Below, piece by piece: positions 1 through 4,491 of a stretch of DNA of 7,452 nucleotides. Positions within the stretch are counted from its first letter, which is position 1, and each line of letters starts with the position of its first letter. The notes under the pieces are model-generated. The model was given only the letters and a program-made list of their open reading frames with translations, was not told the origin of the DNA and searched no databases. Position numbers and translations under genes: made by a program. The stretch lies in the NCBI GenBank assembly GCA_024639205.1, contig JAHEIV010000139.1, positions 1-7,452 on the forward strand. Direction: 5' to 3'. The stretch comes from Deltaproteobacteria bacterium (GTDB lineage Bacteria > Desulfobacterota > Desulfobacteria > Desulfobacterales > SG8-13).

Positions 1-80
1 CGCAGCCGTTCGATGAGAAAATGGCCCTGAACACCTTCCGTGGATTCGAGGCCATCACCGATGCCCTGATGAAACACTGA
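1..80 (+). CDS. C-terminal fragment of an unidentified protein
   Basis: An open frame enters from the left edge (codons begin at base 3) and stops at TGA 78-80. It gives the last 25 residues, ending in FRGFEAITDALMKH. The segment is amphipathic and looks like a C-terminal helix. Too little remains to assign a family, and I do not recognise it. The stretch is read as coding because the frame is open to the edge and its composition resembles the neighbouring genes. It points in the same direction as the DUF481 gene, but the 282-nt gap argues against tight coupling. No convincing terminator follows the stop codon. Confidence 0.55.
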   Translation, partial: QPFDEKMALNTFRGFEAITDALMKH

Positions 81-267
81 CCTCCCCGCCGCCCGGGTTC
101 AGCAATGGGCAGATCAATAAAACTGATTCCGATTGTTACGGTGTTTACTCGATAATTCGTGATTACTCGGATTCCAACCGGTAACGCCGGACTCCGTCTC
201 CAGCTCTTGCCGTAAGCAACTTGGCCAGCCGCGCCGAACCGATCTTCTTTCGTTTTTCGACCGCACC

Positions 268-296
268 TTGACTACCGGTGTCGACTTTATTATCCC
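268..296 (+). promoter_or_regulatory. Possible sigma-70 promoter for the DUF481-type gene
   Basis: TTGACT at 268-273 matches the -35 consensus in five of six positions. A 17-nt spacer then leads to TATCCC at 291-296, a weak -10 element that overlaps a better-looking TATTAT at 288-293 (spacing only 14). Transcription would start near 303 and leave a leader of about 60 nt. The -35 is good, the -10 is not, so this is tentative. Confidence 0.3.
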
Positions 297-346
297 TGAA
301 TCTTGTATGCAAACGGATAGAACTCGCAAGTGCCGGCAGAGCAGAT

Positions 347-354
347 AAAAGGAG
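347..354 (+). promoter_or_regulatory. Shine-Dalgarno that sets a TTG start
   Basis: AAAAGGAG lies 8 nt before the TTG at 363-365. No comparable site precedes the in-frame GTG at 330. The TTG start also leaves a clean signal peptide, so it is preferred over the longer reading. Confidence 0.75.
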
Positions 355-362
355 CCGTTTGG

Positions 363-1484
363 TTGAATCGATCCGGAAGAATAAATGGTAAGATACAGGC
401 CTGCATCGTGCTGGGGCTGGCGGTTGTGCTGCTGCAGTTTTTCCCGGCAGTTCACCCGGTCGGCGCTCAGCCGGTCGAGGACCCTCCCACCGACCGGATC
501 ATGGTCAAAGACCAAATCCTGAAGGTCCGAATCATTCGGTTCGATGCCAACGGTATCACCTACCGGAGTGAATTCGGCAAGGGAGTCATAACGACCACTT
601 ACGCCGATCTCGAAGGAGTGTCCTCGCGGTCCGCTTTTCGGATTGTTTACGGCGACGGCAACGAGGCGGTGGGCCGCCTGCTCGGATTCGAGGAAGGCCG
701 CCTGATGATCGGCGACAGCCCGACAACCGTCATTCACGTTCCGGTGGAGGGAATTCAGGTCTGTGTGCTGGCCAAGGATTACTATGGGTCCTGGTGGACC
801 CGTATGAATACAGATTACCGTCATTGGAAAGCCGATTTGAGTCTCGGCGTCAATTACGAGCAGGGCGCCGTCGAGAAAAGAAAGCTCGAATTCGGTCTAT
901 CGCTCACCCGGCGCAAGCGACCGACCCGTTTTGTTTTCGACTTTCGCTATGCATTCGAAATTCAAAAAACCGTCGACAACCCCGAAGAAACCACCAAAGA
1001 CGAGTTCGACACGTTTCTGCTCGGAGAATATGACATTTACAAGAAACAATACCTTTTCATCCGTCCGGCTGCAGAACGCGACCTCCCCCGCTTGATCCAA
1101 CTTCGAACCTATCCGGCCGCAGGCATCGGCTATCGAGTAATAGATGAAGAGCGCCGCAGGCTGTTCTTTCCCATCGGCATCGGATACGTGAATGAAGATT
1201 TCGTTGGTTTCGGCACTGACTCGTATGCCAGTGCGTACTTCGGTGTGGAAGGGCTGTACGAATTCAGCAACGGATTGGTGCTGGCCGGAAATATCCTGTA
1301 TATGCCCGATATCTCGGACCCGGGACAGAATTGGTTGTTTCGCTGGCGAATCGACTTTAGCGTGCCGATATATGACCCCCTGGCCCTGCGGCTGCGCGTC
1401 CGGGAAGAAAACGACAACAACCCGGACCCGGCAGTGGGTGACAACAAGTTTACCACCACCCTGGCCCTGGTTTTCCGCTTCTGA
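363..1484 (+). CDS. DUF481-type outer-membrane beta-barrel protein
   Basis: Predicted 373-residue exported protein of unknown function. Residues 1-35 form a signal peptide: basic N-region (R3, R6, K10), hydrophobic core about 13-27, and likely signal peptidase I cleavage at VGA|QP. Residues about 45-130 contain two short beta-rich SH3-like repeats, one ending YADLEGV and the other VPVEGIQV. From about residue 155 onward alternating aromatic/hydrophobic strands suggest a barrel. It includes the stretch YPAAGIGYRVID followed by GIGYVNEDF, which resembles the core of DUF481 (YdiY-like) proteins. The chain ends in a terminal Phe (LALVFRF), the usual signal for insertion by the BAM complex. The start is TTG 363, chosen from the Shine-Dalgarno at 347-354; the alternative GTG at 330 would add 11 residues ahead of the signal peptide. 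The gene stands alone on its strand and converges on DUF190. The barrel/OMP call is firm; the exact family is likely; substrate or role is unknown. Confidence 0.82.
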   Translation: MNRSGRINGKIQACIVLGLAVVLLQFFPAVHPVGAQPVEDPPTDRIMVKDQILKVRIIRFDANGITYRSEFGKGVITTTYADLEGVSSRSAFRIVYGDGNEAVGRLLGFEEGRLMIGDSPTTVIHVPVEGIQVCVLAKDYYGSWWTRMNTDYRHWKADLSLGVNYEQGAVEKRKLEFGLSLTRRKRPTRFVFDFRYAFEIQKTVDNPEETTKDEFDTFLLGEYDIYKKQYLFIRPAAERDLPRLIQLRTYPAAGIGYRVIDEERRRLFFPIGIGYVNEDFVGFGTDSYASAYFGVEGLYEFSNGLVLAGNILYMPDISDPGQNWLFRWRIDFSVPIYDPLALRLRVREENDNNPDPAVGDNKFTTTLALVFRF

Positions 1485-1576
1485 AAACGGCATGAAAAAT
1501 GCTTCCAGAGGTGCAGCGGTGCAGCACCGGTCGGATGCCCTGCTTTTGGGTGCCCCCTGCCGGGATGAGTTGCCTT
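1485..1576. other. Convergent intergenic region with weak hairpins
   Basis: This 92-nt gap separates the converging DUF481 and DUF190 genes. It contains GCAT-GAAAA-ATGC (1490-1502) and a CGGTG-CAG-CACCG hairpin (1517-1529), nested in a GGTGC/GCACC pairing (1510-1528). Neither hairpin is followed by a proper T-run on either strand. A bidirectional terminator is expected at this position but is not demonstrated by the sequence. Confidence 0.35.
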
Positions 1577-1939
1577 TTATCCTCCAGCAGAAGATTCTGG
1601 GTCGTTTTCGTTTCCGCTGCGGTAGAAATGTATTTCGGCTTTTTCCAGGGTGGCCAGCCCGCTCGTGATGCTGCCGTCGATCAGCTTGATGAATGTTTCG
1701 AGCTTTTCGCGAACATCCACAATTTCGATCAGGATGGGCAGATCCTCTGACAGGCGCAGGATTTTGGAGGTGTGGATGCGGCTGCTGGCCCCAAAGCCCA
1801 TCATGCCGCGAAAAACCGTCGCCCCGGCAAGGCCCTCGGCCTTGGCTTTCAATACAATCCATTCGTAAAGCGGTTTTCCCTCGCGTCTGTCGCTCTCACC
1901 GATCATGATGCGCAGCAAATACCCCTGTTCGGCAATCAT
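1577..1939 (-). CDS. DUF190 family PII-like protein, paired with CrcB
   Basis: A 120-residue cytosolic protein of the DUF190 family, whose known members adopt a PII-like ferredoxin fold. Characteristic segments are LLRIMIGESDR (8-18), KPLYEWIVLKAKAEGLAGATV (split over 22-42), FRGMMGFGASSRIHTSKILRL (within 43-63) and the acidic beta-strand LPILIEIVD (67-75). The start was set at ATG 1939 because the family usually begins about here and GGAG lies 9 nt upstream. An ATG at 1954 would add five residues and overlap the crcB stop by 10 nt. Only 5 nt separate crcB's stop codon from this start, and the Shine-Dalgarno lies inside the crcB coding sequence, so translation is probably coupled. DUF190 genes are recurrent crcB neighbours. 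A nucleotide- or ion-sensing role in fluoride homeostasis is inference from fold and context. Confidence 0.93.
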   Translation of the reverse strand: MIAEQGYLLRIMIGESDRREGKPLYEWIVLKAKAEGLAGATVFRGMMGFGASSRIHTSKILRLSEDLPILIEIVDVREKLETFIKLIDGSITSGLATLEKAEIHFYRSGNENDPESSAGG

Positions 1940-1944
1940 CGTTC

Positions 1945-2328
1945 CTATCTCCATATCAATGATGTGGCATAACGCCCGACAACCACCGCGCTGATGCAAA
2001 GCAGAAAATGCAGCACGATGTTCAACACTGCCAATCCCTGGTTGCTGCCGCGGATCAACTCCAGGGTCTCATTGGCAAAGGTCGAAAACGTCGTAAATGC
2101 GCCCAGCACACCGATGAAAAGAAACATGCGGGTATTGGCAGAAAACAGACTGCGGGTGTCGGCCAGATACGCAAGGCCGCCGATCAGAAAGCAGCCGATG
2201 ACATTTACCGCGATGGTGCCATACGGAAAGGCGATGCTCTTCGAAAGATTTTGTACCCCGCCGCCGACCGCATACCGCAATACCGCTCCTACAAATCCCC
2301 CCAAACCGATCAACAAGAGTTTTGTCAT
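1945..2328 (-). CDS. crcB: Fluoride ion channel CrcB/Fluc
   Basis: A 127-residue inner-membrane protein of the CrcB/Fluc family, which exports fluoride as dual-topology dimers. Four hydrophobic helices are visible (about 3-22, 36-56, 67-86 and 98-120). Family signatures are GGFVGAVLRY (10-19, with the conserved Arg18), GTIAVNVIGCFLIG (37-50, with pore Asn42), and GVLGAFTTFSTF (73-84), holding the polar track and the phenylalanine box (Phe81, Phe84) that lines the fluoride path. Length is typical. The start is ATG 2328 with AGGAG 7 nt upstream; the frame stays open to about 2409, but the extra residues precede the expected N-terminus MTKLLLIGLGG and lack a better ribosome site. It lies directly upstream of, and nearly touches, the DUF190 gene. 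No canonical fluoride riboswitch could be recognised in its leader. Identification is secure. Confidence 0.97.
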   Translation of the reverse strand: MTKLLLIGLGGFVGAVLRYAVGGGVQNLSKSIAFPYGTIAVNVIGCFLIGGLAYLADTRSLFSANTRMFLFIGVLGAFTTFSTFANETLELIRGSNQGLAVLNIVLHFLLCISAVVVGRYATSLIWR

Positions 2329-2350
2329 TGTTCGGCTCCTAAAACCTGGA

Positions 2351-2411
2351 TTGTGCACGAGTCGGAGGTTTTGATATGCAAAGCACCCAAGGGCGAAGCC
2401 ATCGTGCACGA
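2351..2411 (-). repeat. Repeated TCGTGCAC motif ahead of crcB, possible operator pair
   Basis: The perfect 10-bp palindrome TCGTGCACGA lies at 2402-2411. A one-mismatch copy, TTGTGCACGA, lies at 2351-2360, 51 bp away, about five helical turns. Both sit in the last 90 nt before the crcB start. Either a dimeric regulator binding twice, or pairing of the two copies in the leader RNA, would explain them. No regulator gene is visible nearby. Confidence 0.4.
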
Positions 2412-2468
2412 TTGCAAGTCATTCATAACGCAGCAGATGGAAAATTCCGGCTCGCCCGCAGCGTGAAG

Positions 2469-2578
2469 ATTAATGAGAACCAATCGACGATCATCCTTTT
2501 ACCTTATCTGGTATTTGGCCTTGCTGCTTCTGATGTCTAAAAAAGCTGGATTTATACGTATTCCAATTTCTCATTAAT
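2469..2578. repeat. 110-bp AT-rich segment bounded by perfect 11-bp inverted repeats
   Basis: ATTAATGAGAA (2469-2479) is the exact reverse complement of TTCTCATTAAT (2568-2578). The 88 bp between them are under 40% G+C by hand count, well below the flanking genes. I see no coding frame and no target-site duplication. It could be a small non-autonomous element remnant, a long stem with a large loop, or an AT-rich promoter region for crcB with accidental repeats. Confidence 0.4.
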
Positions 2579-2597
2579 TTCCATGCAGGATTCGGGG

Positions 2598-2635
2598 AAA
2601 AATTCACATGCAGGCAACCCGGCTTCCGGTCCTGC
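2598..2635 (-). terminator. Possible terminator downstream of pgi
   Basis: Fifteen nucleotides after the pgi stop, the minus strand reads GCAGG, then CCGG-AAG-CCGG, then CCTGC. This gives an inner 4-bp stem stacked in an outer 5-bp stem (2635-2610). A T-run follows at 2602-2598, about seven bases beyond the stem. The distance to the T-run and the internal bulges make it an imperfect rho-independent terminator. Confidence 0.4.
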
Positions 2636-2650
2636 CGCCCATCGCCACTT

Positions 2651-4303
2651 TCACTTGCGCATCTGTTTGAAGGTGTTGATCAACCCGTTGGTGGAGCAAT
2701 CGTGGGAATCGACCGGCAAATCATCGTCGAGCTCCGGCAGAATTTTGACGGCCAGCTGCTTGCCGAGCTCGACACCCCATTGGTCGAAGCTGAAGATATT
2801 CCAGATCACTCCCTGTACGAAGATCTTGTGCTCATACATGGCGATCAGGCTGCCCAAGACCTTCGGTGTCAGCTGCGCAAACAGGATCGAGTTGGTCGGC
2901 CGGTTGCCTTCAAACACCTTGTGAGGGGATAGTTCGGCGATTTCCTCGTCCGTTTTGCCGGCGGCTTTCAATTCGCCGACAACTTCCCCGGCCGTTTTAC
3001 CGTTCATCAGCGCCTCGGTCTGCGCGAAAAAGTTGGACAACAAAATCTTGTGGTGCTCGCCGACCGGATTGTGGCTGACGGCCGGCGCCAGAAAGTCGGC
3101 CGGAATTATCCTGGTTCCCTGATGGATGAGCTGATAGAATGCGTGCTGACCGTTGGTGCCCGGCTCGCCCCAGATGATCGGCCCCGTCTGGTGGGACACC
3201 CTGTTGCCGCTGCGATCGGTGGATTTACCGTTGCTTTCCATGTTGCCCTGTTGAAAATAAGCCGCAAACCGATGCATGTACTGATCATATGCAAGAATCA
3301 CTTCGGTTTGCGTGCCGAAAAAGTTGTTGTACCAGATGCCGATCAGCGCCAGGACAACCGGGATATTTTCCTCCCAGGGGGTCTGGCGAAAATGGGTATC
3401 CATCTCGTGGGCTCCCTGCAGCAGCTCGATGAAATTATCAAAGCCGACATAGCAGGCGATGGAAAGACCGATGGCGGACCAAAGCGAGTAACGCCCCCCC
3501 ACCCAGTCCCAGAAGACGAACATGTTTTCCGGATCGATGCCGAACGCCACCACTTTTTCCTCGTTGGTCGACAGGGCCACAAAGTGTCTGGCCACGTGTG
3601 ACGGCTCTCCGGCCTGGTCCAGAAACCACTGCCGGGCGGTAAACGCATTGGTCATGGTCTCCTGGGTGGTAAAGGTCTTGGAGGCGATCATAAACAGGGT
3701 GCGGCCGGGTTGCAGCCGCTTGAGCGTTTCGCTGATGTGCGTGCCGTCGACGTTGGAGACAAAGTGGACCTGCAGGTTCGGGTCTGCATATGGCCGCAGG
3801 CACTCGGTCACCATGACCGGCCCCAGGTCCGATCCGCCGATGCCGATGTTGACGATATCCGTAATCGTTTCGCCGCCGTAGCCTTTCCACTGGCCGCTTC
3901 GAATTTTTTCGGAAAAATCCGCCATCTTTTTCAGCACTGCATTGACCCCGGGCATGACATCGCGGCCATCCGGTGAAATCGGGGTGCCTGGCCGGTTGCG
4001 CAACGCCACGTGGAGCACGGCCCGATCTTCGGTTCGATTGATCTTCTCCCCGTTGAACATGCTGTCGATCGCCTGGCGCAGCCCAGTTTCCTCGGCAAGC
4101 TTTCGCAGCAATGTCATCGTCTCATCCGTCACTCGGTTTTTAGAGGTGTCCACGAGGATGTCGTTGAACCGAATCGAGAACTTCTCAAAGCGGCCGTCAT
4201 CCCGGGCAAACAAATCCCGCATGTGGACATCCTTGATTTTTTCATAGTGTTCGGAGAGCTGTCGCCAGCTGTCGGTTGTGGTCGGATCGAGTTTTTTCAG
4301 CAT
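2651..4303 (-). CDS. pgi: Glucose-6-phosphate isomerase
   Basis: A 550-residue cytosolic enzyme interconverting glucose-6-phosphate and fructose-6-phosphate in glycolysis and gluconeogenesis. The full bacterial/eukaryotic-type PGI is present and close in length to E. coli Pgi (549). Signature 1 is DWVGGRYSLWSAIG (266-279); signature 2 is GVIWNIFSFDQWGVELGK (498-515). Catalytic residues are visible by position: Glu356 in GNMESNGK, His387 in TNGQHAFYQ, Lys515 ending signature 2, and Arg271 in GGR. The phosphate-binding segment IGIGGSDLGP (153-162) and the SKTFTTQET loop (208-216) are intact. The start is ATG 4303 with AAGGGG 7 nt upstream; the frame runs open to 4450, but that extension covers repetitive spacer DNA and has no homology-like content. 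It follows the phosphorylase gene by 175 nt on the same strand. Co-transcription is possible but the structured spacer makes it uncertain. Confidence 0.98.
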   Translation of the reverse strand: MLKKLDPTTTDSWRQLSEHYEKIKDVHMRDLFARDDGRFEKFSIRFNDILVDTSKNRVTDETMTLLRKLAEETGLRQAIDSMFNGEKINRTEDRAVLHVALRNRPGTPISPDGRDVMPGVNAVLKKMADFSEKIRSGQWKGYGGETITDIVNIGIGGSDLGPVMVTECLRPYADPNLQVHFVSNVDGTHISETLKRLQPGRTLFMIASKTFTTQETMTNAFTARQWFLDQAGEPSHVARHFVALSTNEEKVVAFGIDPENMFVFWDWVGGRYSLWSAIGLSIACYVGFDNFIELLQGAHEMDTHFRQTPWEENIPVVLALIGIWYNNFFGTQTEVILAYDQYMHRFAAYFQQGNMESNGKSTDRSGNRVSHQTGPIIWGEPGTNGQHAFYQLIHQGTRIIPADFLAPAVSHNPVGEHHKILLSNFFAQTEALMNGKTAGEVVGELKAAGKTDEEIAELSPHKVFEGNRPTNSILFAQLTPKVLGSLIAMYEHKIFVQGVIWNIFSFDQWGVELGKQLAVKILPELDDDLPVDSHDCSTNGLINTFKQMRK

Positions 4304-4324
4304 CGGTCTACCCCTTCCTGATAT

Positions 4325-4365
4325 GGCCATCCTCTTTGATTGCGGCCATCCTCTCACCGGATTGC
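4325..4365. repeat. Imperfect tandem duplication just upstream of pgi
   Basis: A 19-nt unit (4325-4343) is followed at once by a 22-nt version (4344-4365). Both start with GGCCATCCTCT and end with GATTGC, differing by a TT versus CACCG centre. The second copy forms the left arm of the 4351-4374 stem. This looks like local replication slippage, about 20-60 bp ahead of the pgi start codon. Confidence 0.6.
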
Positions 4366-4374
4366 GGGTGAGGG
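4351..4374. repeat. Stem-loop in the pgi leader
   Basis: CTCTCACC (4351-4358) pairs with GGTGAGGG (4367-4374), eight pairs including one G-T, around an 8-nt loop. It is not followed by a T-run, so it is probably not a terminator. It would fold in the pgi 5' leader about 47 nt before the start codon. Confidence 0.4.
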
Positions 4375-4415
4375 AACCCCTTGGTGCGGCGCCTGATAGC
4401 GGATCCTGGCAGCTA

Positions 4416-4441
4416 CCGGATGCCGATCGGCAGGCATCCGG
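4416..4441. repeat. Perfect 9-bp palindromic stem, REP-like, after the phosphorylase gene
   Basis: CCGGATGCC (4416-4424) and GGCATCCGG (4433-4441) are exact inverted copies around an 8-nt loop, which itself begins a nested TGCC-GATC-GGCA palindrome. It lies 38 nt beyond the phosphorylase stop. Without a T-run on either side it is not a classical terminator. Position and sequence resemble REP elements, which protect upstream mRNA ends. Only one copy occurs in this window. Confidence 0.5.
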
Positions 4442-4461
4442 ATGGCTCATTCGACGATTCA

Positions 4462-4491
4462 GACCCGGATCGAACCGCTCAGTTCCGGGTC
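4462..4491. repeat. Inverted repeat overlapping the phosphorylase stop codon
   Basis: GACCCGGA (4462-4469) is the exact inverse of TCCGGGTC (4484-4491), with a 14-nt loop that contains the phosphorylase stop codon (4479-4481). No T-run follows on the minus strand. Together with the stems at 4416-4441 and 4351-4374 it makes three consecutive hairpins in the spacer. Confidence 0.4.

Larger units (their letters stand above)
81..362. other. Intergenic spacer upstream of the DUF481-type gene
   Basis: This 282-nt spacer has no credible gene. An open minus-strand frame crosses it but continues antisense into the DUF481 gene and lacks any recognisable domain. Visible small features are a direct repeat TTACTCG (145-151 and 163-169), flanked by two copies of GATTCC (125-130 and 170-175), a possible promoter around 268-296, and the Shine-Dalgarno sequence at 347-354. 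No rho-independent terminator could be supported for the gene ending at base 80. Confidence 0.5.
2329..2650. other. pgi-crcB intergenic region
   Basis: This 322-nt non-coding stretch lies between two minus-strand genes. Near pgi it holds a probable stem-loop (2610-2635). A central AT-rich segment is bounded by inverted repeats at 2469-2479 and 2568-2578. Near crcB a GTGCACGA motif occurs twice (2353-2360 and 2404-2411). An 8-nt direct repeat CATGCAGG lies at 2582-2589 and 2607-2614. On the minus strand TATAAA (2556-2551) resembles a -10 element that could serve crcB with a leader of about 220 nt, but no good -35 accompanies it. No gene is apparent. Confidence 0.6.

Noticed and set aside
114..824. 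236-codon minus-strand open frame across the spacer and the start of the DUF481 gene
   Set aside because: It is largely antisense to the signal peptide and N-terminal domain of a supported gene and shows no family features.
1485..1576. Bidirectional rho-independent terminator between converging genes
   Set aside because: Only short stems without following T-runs are present on either strand.
897..1862. 321-codon minus-strand open frame spanning DUF190 and the DUF481 gene
   Set aside because: It overlaps two well-supported genes in other frames, has no recognisable domain or ribosome site, and its composition is that of an antisense shadow in GC-rich DNA.
2329..2409. 27-residue N-terminal extension of CrcB
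   Set aside because: ATG 2328 has AGGAG at 7 nt and yields the family-typical N-terminus; the extension encodes leader DNA with the repeated motifs.
2329..2460. Fluoride (crcB-motif) riboswitch upstream of crcB
   Set aside because: The minus strand has CGATGGCTTCGCC, reminiscent of the motif's 5' part, but I find no proper second stem and no CUGAUG-type 3' element, so it does not fit the consensus as I know it. A covariance-model search would settle this.
4304..4450. N-terminal 49-residue extension of glucose-6-phosphate isomerase
   Set aside because: The extension reads through the stem-loops and tandem duplication, has no family counterpart, and a good ribosome site precedes ATG 4303.
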